DNA of 64,000 nucleotides from Gemmatimonadota bacterium. GTDB lineage: Bacteria; Gemmatimonadota; Gemmatimonadetes; Gemmatimonadales; GWC2-71-9. Positions 35,854-45,453 of this stretch are shown piece by piece. The stretch covers positions 99,079 to 163,078 of the forward strand of contig SHZU01000003.1 in the NCBI GenBank assembly GCA_009692115.1, given 5' to 3'. Position numbers and translations under genes: made by a program. Within the stretch, counting starts at the first letter, position 1. The number at the start of each line of letters is the position of its first letter. The notes under the pieces were generated by a model. The model made no database searches, had not been told where the DNA came from, and saw only the letters and a program-made list of their open reading frames with translations.

Positions 35854-38327
35854 ACGGTTACAACTTTACTGACCGGGTACGGAAGGTCCTCCAGATGGCT
35901 CGGGAGGAGGCCGCCCGGCTCCATCACGAATATGTCGGCACCGAGCACATTCTGCTTGGTCTGATTCGCGAGGGCGAGGGTGTCGCCGCCGCGGTCTTGA
36001 CCAATCTCAGTGTCGATCTCGAGGAAGTTCAGCAGAAGATCGAGGAAACGGTCAAGAAGGGCAAAGCCTCCTCGGCGCCGGGTCCGGATCTGCCGTATAC
36101 GTCACGGGCCAAAAAGGTTCTCGAGCTGGCCATGACCGAGGCCCGGGAGCTCAACCATTCCTACGTCGGCACCGAGCACTTGTTGCTGGGGCTGCTGCGC
36201 GAGGAAAAGGGCATTGCCGCCCAGGTGCTGACGGATGCCGGCGTGACGCTGGAGCAGTCCCGGGCGGAGACGCTCCGGTTGCTTGGCAGTGAAATGCCGC
36301 CCCAATCGTCGGGCGTTGCGCCCTCGCCGCCGCCGAGTTCCCCGGCCCAGAAATCCGAGAAGAAGTCGAAGACGCCGGCGCTCGATCATTTCTGCCGTGA
36401 CCTGACGCAGTTGGCCGCCGAAGGCCAACTCGATCCCACGATCGGACGCCACAAGGAAATCCAGCGGGTCATGGAGATTCTGGCCCGCCGGAAGAAGAAC
36501 AACCCGGTACTGATCGGCGAGCCGGGAGTCGGCAAGACGGCCATCGTCGAGGGGCTCGCGATCATGATCGCGACCAATACCTGTCCCGATGTGTTGCGCG
36601 ACCATCGGGTGCTGTCGCTCGACATGGCGGCGGTGATTGCCGGAACCAAGTATCGGGGCCAGTTCGAGGAGCGGCTCAAAGCGGTAATGAACGAAATCGC
36701 CCAGAACAAGAGCATCATCCTGTTCATCGACGAGTTGCACACCCTGGTCGGGGCCGGGGCCGCCGAAGGCGCCATCGATGCGTCGAACATGTTGAAGCCG
36801 GCGTTGGCCCGTGGCGAGTTGCAGTGTGTCGGCGCCTCAACGCTGAACGAATATCGCAAGTACATCGAGAAGGATGGGGCGCTCGAGCGCCGGTTCCAGG
36901 CCGTGGTCGTCGATCCGCCATCGGTCGACGAGACGATCGAGATCCTCAAGGGCCTCCGTAAGAAATACGAAGACCATCACCGCGTGGTGATTCCGGACGA
37001 GTCGCTCAAGGCGGCGGCGGAACTGTCCGAGCGGTACATCACCGATCGGTTTCTCCCGGACAAGGCGATCGACGTGATCGACGAGGCGGGCGCCCGGGCC
37101 CGGTTGGCCACCCAGGCTCCTCCGCCGGAGTTGTCACAGCTCAAGGCCGAGCTGGACAAGGTCAATCAGGAAAAAGAGAACGCCGTTCGCGACCAGAACT
37201 TCGAGCGCGCCGCGGCGCTTCGGGATTCCGAGCGCGATCTCCAAAACAAGATTCGGTTGAAGCAAGAGGAGTGGGAGCGTGACCGCCAGAGTCGGCGGCC
37301 GGTGATCGACGAGGAAGCCATTGGGTTCATCGTGTCCCGGTGGACTGGGATTCCGCTGACTCGGCTTCAAGAAGCGGAGACGTCGCGGCTGCTGCGGATG
37401 GAAGACGAGATCCACAAGTCGGTGGTCGGCCAGGAAGAGGCGATTGCGGCGGTGTCCCGAGCGATTCGGCGGTCGCGGGCCGGCCTGAAGGACCCCCGTC
37501 GACCCATTGGCTCCTTCATCTTTTCCGGACCGACCGGCGTCGGGAAGACCGAAGTGGCGCGTTCGCTCGCCATGTTCTTGTTCTCCGACCCGGCGGCCCT
37601 GATTCGGGTCGACATGTCCGAGTACATGGAGAAGTTCTCGGTGTCGCGGCTGATCGGCGCGCCTCCCGGATACGTCGGCTACGAAGACTCCGGTACGCTG
37701 ACCAAAGCGGTCCGTCGGAAGCCGTACTCAGTGGTGCTCCTCGACGAAATCGAGAAGGCTCACCCGGATGTATTCAATATCCTGCTTCAGGTGCTCGATG
37801 AGGGTCATCTGACCGACAATTACGGGCGCATCATCGACTTCAAGAACACCGTCGTGATCATGACCTCGAACGTCGGCGCCCGGGACATCACCCAGAACAA
37901 GTCGCTGGGATTTCACCAGGCCGGGGGGGCGCACTCGTTCGCCAAGATTGCCGAAACCGTGAAGGAAGAGATCGGCAAGGTGTTCAACCCGGAGTTTCTC
38001 AACCGGGTCGATGACGTGATCGTGTTCCACCCGCTCGACAAAGAGCACATCGTCAAGGTGGTGGCGATTCTGCTCAAGGACCTCGACAAGCGGGTGGGTC
38101 GTGAGGTTCGCTTGACGGCCGCCGCGGCCGACTTCTTGGTGACCAAGGGCTATGATCAGAACTACGGCGCCCGGCCGCTGAAGCGGGCGATCCAGAAATA
38201 CATCGAGGATCCGCTCTCAGAGCGGCTCCTGTCTGGCGAAATTACCCGGGGCGAGGAGTTCGAAGTCGACATCGCCCCTGAAGGGGACCGACTCATGTTC
38301 CGGGCTTTCTCCGGTACCCATCCGTAA
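35850..38327 (+). CDS. clpC: AAA+ unfoldase ClpC
   Basis: An 825-aa unfoldase that feeds proteins into ClpP. The N domain has two repeats, each with GTEH ([16 protein letters not shown] and [16 protein letters not shown]), the glutamates of which bind phosphoarginine in Bacillus ClpC. D1 has Walker A GEPGVGKT at about 223, then a UVR-containing middle domain, then D2 with Walker A GPTGVGKT at about 560 and a ClpP-docking LGF loop near 686. It is the end of the mcsA-mcsB-clpC module; its start overlaps mcsB. Confidence 0.97.
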   Translation: MNGYNFTDRVRKVLQMAREEAARLHHEYVGTEHILLGLIREGEGVAAAVLTNLSVDLEEVQQKIEETVKKGKASSAPGPDLPYTSRAKKVLELAMTEARELNHSYVGTEHLLLGLLREEKGIAAQVLTDAGVTLEQSRAETLRLLGSEMPPQSSGVAPSPPPSSPAQKSEKKSKTPALDHFCRDLTQLAAEGQLDPTIGRHKEIQRVMEILARRKKNNPVLIGEPGVGKTAIVEGLAIMIATNTCPDVLRDHRVLSLDMAAVIAGTKYRGQFEERLKAVMNEIAQNKSIILFIDELHTLVGAGAAEGAIDASNMLKPALARGELQCVGASTLNEYRKYIEKDGALERRFQAVVVDPPSVDETIEILKGLRKKYEDHHRVVIPDESLKAAAELSERYITDRFLPDKAIDVIDEAGARARLATQAPPPELSQLKAELDKVNQEKENAVRDQNFERAAALRDSERDLQNKIRLKQEEWERDRQSRRPVIDEEAIGFIVSRWTGIPLTRLQEAETSRLLRMEDEIHKSVVGQEEAIAAVSRAIRRSRAGLKDPRRPIGSFIFSGPTGVGKTEVARSLAMFLFSDPAALIRVDMSEYMEKFSVSRLIGAPPGYVGYEDSGTLTKAVRRKPYSVVLLDEIEKAHPDVFNILLQVLDEGHLTDNYGRIIDFKNTVVIMTSNVGARDITQNKSLGFHQAGGAHSFAKIAETVKEEIGKVFNPEFLNRVDDVIVFHPLDKEHIVKVVAILLKDLDKRVGREVRLTAAAADFLVTKGYDQNYGARPLKRAIQKYIEDPLSERLLSGEITRGEEFEVDIAPEGDRLMFRAFSGTHP

Positions 38328-38328
38328 G

Positions 38329-40764
38329 ATGACGGAGCGGGTGGTGAGGAAACGGGTACGCCTTTGGCGGCATGGCCTTGCAGCCGTCGTGGTCATCGGG
38401 CTGGTTTCGGCCATGGCCCGCGGGGCCGTGGCCCAGGATCCGGCGGTGCCTGCCGCGCCGCCCTCGGTCGACAGCATTGCCGTCGAGGGCAATGCTCGGC
38501 TCCGGGCGGAGGAAATCATCAGCTTTACCGGTATCCAGCTGTTCCAACCCTTCAACTATCGAAGCATCCAACGGGCGATCACGGCGCTCTACGCGACCAG
38601 CCAGTTCGACGACGTGCAGGTAGATGGCAAAGAGCTTGACACCGGTGGGTACTTGCTGACGATCTTCGTCAAAGAGCGCCCGGTGCTGCAGCGGTGGAGC
38701 GTTCGGGGGGTCGAGAAGCTCGACGAGTCGAGTGTTCGCAAGAAAGTGGCGGTCCTCGAGGGGCGAGCGATCGACCGCGTGGCGGTGGCGCGATCGATGG
38801 CCGCCATCGACTCGTTGTACAAGAAGAAAGGCTACTTCGCGGCGGAAGTGTCCGTCGAGGAGACCACGCGCGACTCGGCCAATGCGGTCGAGGTCGCCTT
38901 CGTGGTCAAAGAAGGCGGCAGGGTTGCCATCAGCCAAGTGGTGATTGAAGGCAACGAGAAGTTCAAGGACCAAGCGGTCATCGGCGGGATGACTTCCAGG
39001 CCCGAGGGATTCTGGTGGTTCCGCAAGGGCGAGTACACCGAAGACAAGGTCGAGGACGACGTCCGGAACCGGATCCCGCAGTGGTATGCCGATCGCGGGC
39101 ATGTCGATCTCCGGGTGCTTCGCGACACCCTGGTGACCGACAGTACGCCGGGGAAGGCGATCCTCAAGATCACCGTCGACGAGGGCAAGCCGTACGTGGT
39201 CGGGGCCTTCGATGTCGTCGGGAACCGTCGGTTTTCGGCCGATCAGTTGAGTCTGTTTTTTCCGTTCGGCCTTGCCGTCGTGGCGGGTAGCGGCACCGAT
39301 GTCGGCGCCGCGTTCAGCAAGGCCGATTGGGAGACCGCCACGGGCAAGGTCCGCGATCTCTACTCGAACAACGGATACATCTCCTCGCAAGTCGAACCCG
39401 AGGAAGTCCGCCGAACCGGTGCCGACGGGAAGCCGCTGGTGGACCTCCGGTGGCGGATTTTTGAGGGGCAGCCTGCCACGATTAACAAGATCATCATTCT
39501 GGGCAATGATGTGACCCACGAACGGGTCATCCGCGAACAGATCGTGTTGGTGCCGGGGGCGACGTTCAACCGAGATCTGTTGATTCGGTCGTATCAGAAC
39601 GTGTCGAACCTGAACTTCTTTGAGCAGCCGTTGCCGGCGCCCGACGTGCAGTCGGCCGAGAACGGGACCGACGTCGATGTGATTTTCCGAGTCACCGAGC
39701 GGAACACCGGCAACGTGAACTTCGGGGCTTCCGTCGGGCAGGGGGTGGGGGTCGGCGGTTTCTTGGGGCTCGAGGAGCCCAACCTGTTCGGCAAGGGAAA
39801 GCGCGGCAAGATCCAGTGGCAGTTTGGCCGGAACATCAACGATTTCAATCTCAGTTATTCGGATCCGGCCATTCGCGATAGCCGGATTTCAGGGACCCTC
39901 ACGTTGTTCAACAGTCGCCAGCGCTATACGGTCGGTGACTTGGGCCGGATTCGTCGCGAAGGCGCCAACGTTCAACTCGGCTTTCCGCTCTTCGGGTCGC
40001 GCTACACCAGGGTGTTCGCGTCATACGGGTTCCAGCGGAACCGGTTTACCGATACGCCCGCCGACCTAGCCGACCGGTTCCGCTGTGATGAGAGTTGCAG
40101 CCGTTCCTCGTTAGGTCTGAGTTTGGTCCGCGATACCCGGGTCGGCCTGCCGTTCCCGGTGGGCGGGAGCTCGATCACGACCTCGGGGGAGTTCAACGGC
40201 GGATTTCTCGGCGGTAGCGGTCAGTATCAAAAAGTGGACCTCGAGGGGAACTGGTTTACCCCGCTCGGCCGGACCGGCGGAGACAACTTCGGCGGCGGGA
40301 TCCAGTTTACCCTGGGGTTCAAAGCCAAGAGCGGCTTTGTCTTTGGTGAGGTTGGCCCGTTCTTCTACGAGCTGTATTCGCTGGGCGGCGTGCAGTACGG
40401 GATTCCGCTCCGTGGCTACGACGAGTTCTCGATTACGCCGCTTGGGTTTGATCCGACGGCCAGCGGCTCGCAGGTCCAGCCGGGCTCCTTCGGGAAGGCT
40501 TATGCCGCCTTTACGATCGAGGCCGGCGCCCGATTGAGCCAGCAGTTCTATGTCAACATCTTCTCGGACGCGGGCAACGTGTACGGCCGGGCCCGGCAAT
40601 TCAATCCGACCCGTTTGTTCCGCAGCGTGGGTGCCGGGGTGGCGTTGATTTCGCCCCTCGGGCCCATCGGGATCGATCTAGGCTATGGCCTGGATCGGAT
40701 CGATCAGACCGGTAAGCCCAAACCCGGCTGGCAGCTGCATTTCCGCTTGGGCAATTTCTTTTAA
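38329..40764 (+). CDS. bamA: Outer-membrane protein assembly factor BamA
   Basis: An 811-aa Omp85 protein. A signal peptide (ends near GAVAQD) is followed by about five POTRA domains (residues about 45-425) and a 16-strand barrel. The barrel contains the Omp85 signature near GNVNFGASVGQGVGVGG and ends with the aromatic LHFRLGNFF. BamA inserts beta-barrel proteins into the outer membrane. The ATG is one base after the clpC stop; a GTG at 38341 is possible. Confidence 0.96.
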   Translation: MTERVVRKRVRLWRHGLAAVVVIGLVSAMARGAVAQDPAVPAAPPSVDSIAVEGNARLRAEEIISFTGIQLFQPFNYRSIQRAITALYATSQFDDVQVDGKELDTGGYLLTIFVKERPVLQRWSVRGVEKLDESSVRKKVAVLEGRAIDRVAVARSMAAIDSLYKKKGYFAAEVSVEETTRDSANAVEVAFVVKEGGRVAISQVVIEGNEKFKDQAVIGGMTSRPEGFWWFRKGEYTEDKVEDDVRNRIPQWYADRGHVDLRVLRDTLVTDSTPGKAILKITVDEGKPYVVGAFDVVGNRRFSADQLSLFFPFGLAVVAGSGTDVGAAFSKADWETATGKVRDLYSNNGYISSQVEPEEVRRTGADGKPLVDLRWRIFEGQPATINKIIILGNDVTHERVIREQIVLVPGATFNRDLLIRSYQNVSNLNFFEQPLPAPDVQSAENGTDVDVIFRVTERNTGNVNFGASVGQGVGVGGFLGLEEPNLFGKGKRGKIQWQFGRNINDFNLSYSDPAIRDSRISGTLTLFNSRQRYTVGDLGRIRREGANVQLGFPLFGSRYTRVFASYGFQRNRFTDTPADLADRFRCDESCSRSSLGLSLVRDTRVGLPFPVGGSSITTSGEFNGGFLGGSGQYQKVDLEGNWFTPLGRTGGDNFGGGIQFTLGFKAKSGFVFGEVGPFFYELYSLGGVQYGIPLRGYDEFSITPLGFDPTASGSQVQPGSFGKAYAAFTIEAGARLSQQFYVNIFSDAGNVYGRARQFNPTRLFRSVGAGVALISPLGPIGIDLGYGLDRIDQTGKPKPGWQLHFRLGNFF

Positions 40765-40804
40765 CCCGCCGGCCTTCGGGACGACGGTCTTTTTGGAGGA
40801 TACG

Positions 40805-41401
40805 ATGTTGTCTGTTCGCAATGCCCTGGTGATGCTGGCGCTCACGCTCACGCTCACGATCACGATCGGAGCCGGATCCGCCGTGGCCCAGGCCACGCCC
40901 CTCAAGCCCCAGCCCCAGGCACCGCCACCGGCGGCGACCGGGAGCAAGATCGCGTTCATCAACGCTCAGGCGCTGCTCCGGGGTATGCCGGGCTATGCCC
41001 AAGCCGAGAGCACATGGACGAAGGACAACGAAACGGCCACCGGCGAAGCCCAGAAACTCCGGGCGGTGTTCGATTCGGCCGTCGCCCAGTATCAGCAGCA
41101 ACAGGCGCTGATGACCCCGTCCGCGCGCACCACCCGGGAAAAGGCGTTGCAGGCGCAGGGCGATTCGCTGCAAGCCAAACTCCAGGGTCTGCAAGCCCGG
41201 GTTGGGAACAAGGAGCGGGAGTTGATGGGTCCGATCCAAGAGCGGCTCAAGTCGATTATCGACGGGATCAGGGCCGAAGGGAATTACCTGATGATTATCG
41301 ACCTGTCGAGTGACGCGGCGGCGAGCGTGGTGTCGTACGACAAGTCCGCTGACATCACCCTTCGGGTTGCTCAACGGCTGGCGCAGGGGCAGTCGAACTA
41401 G
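40805..41401 (+). CDS. skp: Periplasmic chaperone Skp/OmpH family
   Basis: A 198-aa secreted protein. The signal peptide contains an LTLTLTIT repeat encoded by a short ctcacg-type DNA repeat, with cleavage near AVAQA. The mature part starts with KIAFINAQALLRGMPGYAQAE, the Skp core strand, then a long coiled coil (about 75-155) and a C-terminal strand. Skp holds unfolded outer-membrane proteins for BamA, encoded just upstream. GGAGGA precedes the ATG. Confidence 0.92.
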   Translation: MLSVRNALVMLALTLTLTITIGAGSAVAQATPLKPQPQAPPPAATGSKIAFINAQALLRGMPGYAQAESTWTKDNETATGEAQKLRAVFDSAVAQYQQQQALMTPSARTTREKALQAQGDSLQAKLQGLQARVGNKERELMGPIQERLKSIIDGIRAEGNYLMIIDLSSDAAASVVSYDKSADITLRVAQRLAQGQSN

Positions 41402-41402
41402 G

Positions 41403-42434
41403 GTGCCCGATGCCGCGGTGGTCCTGACCGCGGCGGCCGTAGCCTCGTTGGTCGGTGGCCGCCTTGAGGGGGATGAGTCCGTCGAAATTCGCGCCGTGGG
41501 TCCGCTCGACCGGGCCCACGGCGGTGCGCTTTCATTCCTGACGTCAGCGAAGTATGCCGATCAGTTCGCGGCGTCGACCGCCGGCGTGGTGTTGGTCCCG
41601 ATCGGATTTCACCAGCCCGCCACGGGGCCCGGCACCCGGATTGCCGTCGCCGACCCGCAGCGGGCCATGGCCATAGCGGTACGGGCTTTGTTTCCGGCCC
41701 CGCCACCGGCGCCGGGCATCGATCCGACCGCCTCACTCGGCCGGGGCGTCCGAGTGGCCCCCACGGCTTGGGTCGGACCGTACGCGATGCTCGGGGCCGG
41801 CGTCGAACTTGGGGACGGTGTCAGGGTGGGCGCCGGCGCCGTCCTCGAGGACGGCGTGATCGTCGGGCAGGGCTCGGTCATCGAGGCGCGGGTCGTCTGT
41901 CATGCCGGGGTGTCGATCGGTGAGCGTGTGGTCGTGAAGGCCGGGGCGGTGCTCGGCGGGGCCGGGTTCGGCTTCGTGTCGGATCGGGGCGGACATCAGC
42001 CGATTCCCCATGTGGGAGGCTGCCGGATTGGGAACGACGTTCAGATCGGAGCCAACAGCTGTATCGATCGAGGCAGCGTCGATGACACGGTCATCGGCGA
42101 CGGCTCCAAGATCGACAACCTCGTGCATATTGGGCACAACTCCCGGTTAGGCAAGCGGTGCCTGGTGATGGGCGGCGTCGTGGTGGCCGGCAGTGCCCGG
42201 ATCGGCGACGACGTGATCTTGGCCGGCCACAGCGCGGTCGGGGGTCATTTTACCGTCGGCGACCGGGCCCGGATCGGGGCCAAGGCGGGGGTGATTTCCG
42301 AGGTGCCGGCGGGGGCCGACGTCAGCGGGTTTCCGGCCCGTCCGCACCGCGAATTCCTGCGGGCGCAGGCCGCCTTGTACCGGCTCGCCCCGATTATCGA
42401 TGAGTTGGAAACGCTCGTTCACGATCGGTCCTGA
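41403..42434 (+). CDS. lpxD: UDP-3-O-(3-hydroxymyristoyl)glucosamine N-acyltransferase
   Basis: A 343-aa left-handed beta-helix acyltransferase adding the second acyl chain in lipid A synthesis. The N-terminal uridine-binding domain (ALSFLTSAKY) precedes hexapeptide repeats; the catalytic His is in HIGHNSRLG. GTG start two bases after skp. Acts between LpxC and the pyrophosphatase step. Confidence 0.95.
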   Translation: MPDAAVVLTAAAVASLVGGRLEGDESVEIRAVGPLDRAHGGALSFLTSAKYADQFAASTAGVVLVPIGFHQPATGPGTRIAVADPQRAMAIAVRALFPAPPPAPGIDPTASLGRGVRVAPTAWVGPYAMLGAGVELGDGVRVGAGAVLEDGVIVGQGSVIEARVVCHAGVSIGERVVVKAGAVLGGAGFGFVSDRGGHQPIPHVGGCRIGNDVQIGANSCIDRGSVDDTVIGDGSKIDNLVHIGHNSRLGKRCLVMGGVVVAGSARIGDDVILAGHSAVGGHFTVGDRARIGAKAGVISEVPAGADVSGFPARPHREFLRAQAALYRLAPIIDELETLVHDRS

Positions 42435-42438
42435 GACT

Positions 42439-43710
42439 ATGTCGAGACGCACCCTGGCGGCACCCGTCGAGCTTTCCGGTACCGGCCTGCATACGGGCGT
42501 GGTCACCACCGTGCGGTGCCGTCCCGCCGCACCTGGCAGCGGCATCCGATTCCGCCGGGTCGATCTGGCCGGCGCGCCGGAATTCCTGGCCCGGGTCGAT
42601 CAAGTGGACGCTACCGAGCGCCGCACGGCCATCGGGCATGGGGACCAGACCGTTCACACGGTCGAGCATCTCCTGGCGGCCGTCGCCGCGCTCGAAATTG
42701 ACGACTTGGTTGTCGAGGTCAACGGGCCGGAAGCCCCGATCCTCGACGGGTCATTCTCCCCGTTTCTGGAGGCGCTCTTGGCCGGGGGCGTCGCGGTCCA
42801 GGAGGGTGAGCCGACCGTGTTCACCGTCGCCGCGCCGTTTACGCTGACGGTCGGCGAAGCGAACTACGTGGTGTCGCCGGCTAAGGGCCTTCGGGTCACG
42901 GCCACGATTGAGTGGGACCACCCGTCGATCGGGCGGCAGACGGCCTCTCACGACGTGACGCCCGATTCATTCCGGCGGGAATTGGCCCCCGCCCGCACCT
43001 TCGGCTTCGCCCACGAAGTCGACGCCCTGCGGGCCAAGGGACTGCTCAAAGGGGGGTCGATCGAGTCGGCGGTCGTGTTGTCCGCCGATGGGGTCGTCAA
43101 CGGCCCGCTTCGGTGGCCCGATGAGTTCGTGCGGCACAAGATCGGCGATGTCATCGGCGACCTCGCCTTGACCGGCGGCCGGGTCCGGGCCCATGTCATT
43201 GCGACCCGACCCAGTCACGAGGGCAACGTGGCGTTGGCCAAGGTTCTGGTGCGGACGGCGGCGCAGGGCGGGGGACGGGTCCTCGATATCAGCCGGATTC
43301 TCTCGGTTATTCCCCACCGCTATCCGTTTCTCTTGGTCGATCGGATTCTCGAAATCGAACCGAAGAAACGGGTGGTGGGGATCAAGAACGTCACCATCAA
43401 CGAGCCGTTTTTTCAAGGACATTTTCCCGGCCATCCGGTCATGCCGGGGGTGTTGATCGTCGAGTCGATGGCGCAGGTCGGCGGGATGCTGCTGATGGAC
43501 GAATTCGACTCGCCCGGCGAGAAGGTCGTCTACTTCATGACCCTCGATAACATCAAGTTCCGCCGCCCGGTGGTGCCTGGTGATCAGATCCGGCAGGAGG
43601 TCGAAATGGTCCAACTCCGGGGGCGGACCTGCCGGCTCAAAGGGGTGGCCTACGTCGAGGGCAAAGTCGTGTGCGAGGCCGAGATGATGGCCATGGTGGT
43701 CGACAAATGA
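42439..43710 (+). CDS. lpxC-fabZ: Bifunctional LpxC-FabZ fusion
   Basis: A 423-aa fusion. The LpxC half (about 1-275) is the zinc deacetylase that commits sugar to lipid A: ligands by alignment His77, His233, Asp237, and catalytic His260. The FabZ half (about 285-423) is a hot-dog 3-hydroxyacyl-ACP dehydratase with HRYPFLLVDRILE and the catalytic pair His328 (in GHFPGHP) and Glu342. Joining them may balance use of hydroxyacyl-ACP between lipid A and phospholipid. Such fusions are known in Bacteroidota-related phyla. Confidence 0.96.
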   Translation: MSRRTLAAPVELSGTGLHTGVVTTVRCRPAAPGSGIRFRRVDLAGAPEFLARVDQVDATERRTAIGHGDQTVHTVEHLLAAVAALEIDDLVVEVNGPEAPILDGSFSPFLEALLAGGVAVQEGEPTVFTVAAPFTLTVGEANYVVSPAKGLRVTATIEWDHPSIGRQTASHDVTPDSFRRELAPARTFGFAHEVDALRAKGLLKGGSIESAVVLSADGVVNGPLRWPDEFVRHKIGDVIGDLALTGGRVRAHVIATRPSHEGNVALAKVLVRTAAQGGGRVLDISRILSVIPHRYPFLLVDRILEIEPKKRVVGIKNVTINEPFFQGHFPGHPVMPGVLIVESMAQVGGMLLMDEFDSPGEKVVYFMTLDNIKFRRPVVPGDQIRQEVEMVQLRGRTCRLKGVAYVEGKVVCEAEMMAMVVDK

Positions 43711-44498
43711 CCCTGGCGCCGGCCGTGACGGCCATCCACCCGACCGCTGTGGTGGATCCCACGGCGGTGCTCGGTGAGGGCGTCGAGGTCGGGCCCTTCG
43801 CGATCGTCGGGCCGAGCGTCACGGTGGGTGATCGAAGCCGGATCGGACCGCGGGCCACGCTCGAACGGAATGTCAGGCTGGCGAGCGGCGTCGTCGTCGG
43901 GACCGGGTCGGTCGTCGGCGGCGATCCGCAGGATCTCAAGTTCAAGGGCGAGGAGACCTGGGTCGAGATTGGGGCGGACACGGTCATCCGAGAGTATTCG
44001 ACGATCAACCGGGGGACGACCGCTTCGGGCGTCACCACCGTGGGGTCGCGGTGCTTTATCATGAGCTATGTCCATTTGGCGCACGATTGCCACGTCGGCG
44101 ACCACGTCATCATCGCCAACGGCACCCAGCTGGCTGGGCATGTCACGGTCAACGACCGGGCGATCGTGTCCGGGCTGGTGGCCGTCCATCAGTTCGTGAC
44201 CATCGGGGCTCTCGCGTTCGTCGGGGGTTGCTCCCGGGTCAATCAGGATATTCCGCCGTTCGTCAAGGCGGTCGGGAATCCAGTGGAACTCTATGGCCTC
44301 AATAGCGTCGGGTTGCAGCGGGCAGGCTTGGCGGAGGACACCGTTCGGGCGCTCAAGCGGGTCTACCGGCTGTTCTTCAACTCGGATTTGAACCTGTCGC
44401 AGGCGGCGGAGCGGGTCCGGGCGGAATACCCAGACCTCGCGGAGGTCCGCCAGTTCCTCGATTTCGTCGGCCGCTCCAATCGGGGCATCCCTTCCTGA
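43707..44498 (+). CDS. lpxA: UDP-N-acetylglucosamine acyltransferase LpxA
   Basis: A 263-aa trimeric left-handed beta-helix enzyme, first step of lipid A synthesis. Hexapeptide repeats begin at IHPTAVVDPTAVLG; the catalytic His126 is in LAHDCHVGDH; the C-terminal helical domain (GLQRAGL) closes it. The start overlaps the lpxC-fabZ stop (ATGA). Confidence 0.96.
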   Translation: MTLAPAVTAIHPTAVVDPTAVLGEGVEVGPFAIVGPSVTVGDRSRIGPRATLERNVRLASGVVVGTGSVVGGDPQDLKFKGEETWVEIGADTVIREYSTINRGTTASGVTTVGSRCFIMSYVHLAHDCHVGDHVIIANGTQLAGHVTVNDRAIVSGLVAVHQFVTIGALAFVGGCSRVNQDIPPFVKAVGNPVELYGLNSVGLQRAGLAEDTVRALKRVYRLFFNSDLNLSQAAERVRAEYPDLAEVRQFLDFVGRSNRGIPS

Positions 44499-44499
44499 C

Positions 44500-45453
44500 A
44501 TGAGCCGGATCCCCATTGGGGTGATCGGGGTCGGAGCGTTAGGCCGCCACCATGCGAGACATCTGGCCACGTCGACCGTGGCCCGACTGGTGGGCGTCCA
44601 CGATCTGGATGCCGCCCGAGGCCGGGAGGTGGCCGACAGCGTCGGCACCCGGTTCTACCCTGACCTCGACGCCCTCCTCCAGGACACCGAGGCCGTCACG
44701 ATCGCCGTTCCGACGCCGGTCCATGCCGCGGTGGGTCTCCGGGCGCTGGAGCGCGGCCAAGCGGTCCTGATGGAAAAGCCGCTCGCCGTCACGATCGCCG
44801 AAGCCGACGCCCTGATTGCTGCCGCGGCGCGACGTGGCGTGCCGCTTGTGGTGGGCCATGTCGAGCGATTCAATCGGGCCGTGCGGGCCGCGGCCCCGTA
44901 TCTTGGCGACATCAAGTACTTCGAGAGCACCCGATTGGCCCCGTTCCAGGCCAGGGGTTCCGATGTCGCGGTCATCCTCGACTTGATGATCCACGACCTC
45001 GATTTGGTGCTGCACCTGACCCGTGGCGACCCGGTGTCCGATGTTCGGGCCAGCGGCGTCGCGGTGCTCAGCCCCCATATTGACGTGGCCAACGCCCGGG
45101 TCGAATTCCAGGGCGGTGGCGTGGCGAATATCACCGCCTCGCGAGTGGCGCGGGACCGGGTCCGCAAGCTCCGCCTGTTTCAGCCGAATGGGTATCTGTC
45201 CCTCGACCTGGCGGCGGGGACCGGTCTCTTCATGCGGCTCCGCGGGGATCGCCCCGCCGGCCCGGCCAGCAACCTCGAGGATGTCGCGGAGGTCGTGCCG
45301 CTCGAGGCGCCCGAAGGGGACGCGTTAGGCGCCGAGTTGGAGAGCTTCGTCCGGTTTCTCCGGGGCGACCCGAACCCGGTGGTGACCGCCCTCGAGGGGC
45401 GGGCGGCCTTGGCCTTGGCCCTCCAGGTCAGCGAAGCGGTCGCCGGCCGGTGA
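44500..45453 (+). CDS. Gfo/Idh/MocA-family oxidoreductase in the lipid A cluster
   Basis: A 317-aa NAD(P)-dependent dehydrogenase with Rossmann GVIGVGALGRHHARHLA and the family EKP motif (MEKPLAVT). It sits between lpxA and lpxB. In Acidithiobacillus and Leptospira that position holds gnnA-gnnB, which make the 3-amino sugar for amide-linked lipid A. A gnnB-like aminotransferase is not seen here, so GnnA activity is only a possibility; it may act in lipid A sugar or core modification. Translationally linked to lpxB by a GTGA overlap. Confidence 0.8.
   Translation: MSRIPIGVIGVGALGRHHARHLATSTVARLVGVHDLDAARGREVADSVGTRFYPDLDALLQDTEAVTIAVPTPVHAAVGLRALERGQAVLMEKPLAVTIAEADALIAAAARRGVPLVVGHVERFNRAVRAAAPYLGDIKYFESTRLAPFQARGSDVAVILDLMIHDLDLVLHLTRGDPVSDVRASGVAVLSPHIDVANARVEFQGGGVANITASRVARDRVRKLRLFQPNGYLSLDLAAGTGLFMRLRGDRPAGPASNLEDVAEVVPLEAPEGDALGAELESFVRFLRGDPNPVVTALEGRAALALALQVSEAVAGR

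Noticed and set aside
40840-40870. Short ctcacg-type tandem repeat as a mobile or regulatory repeat
   Set aside because: It encodes the LTLTLT part of the Skp signal peptide and is explained by simple coding repetition.
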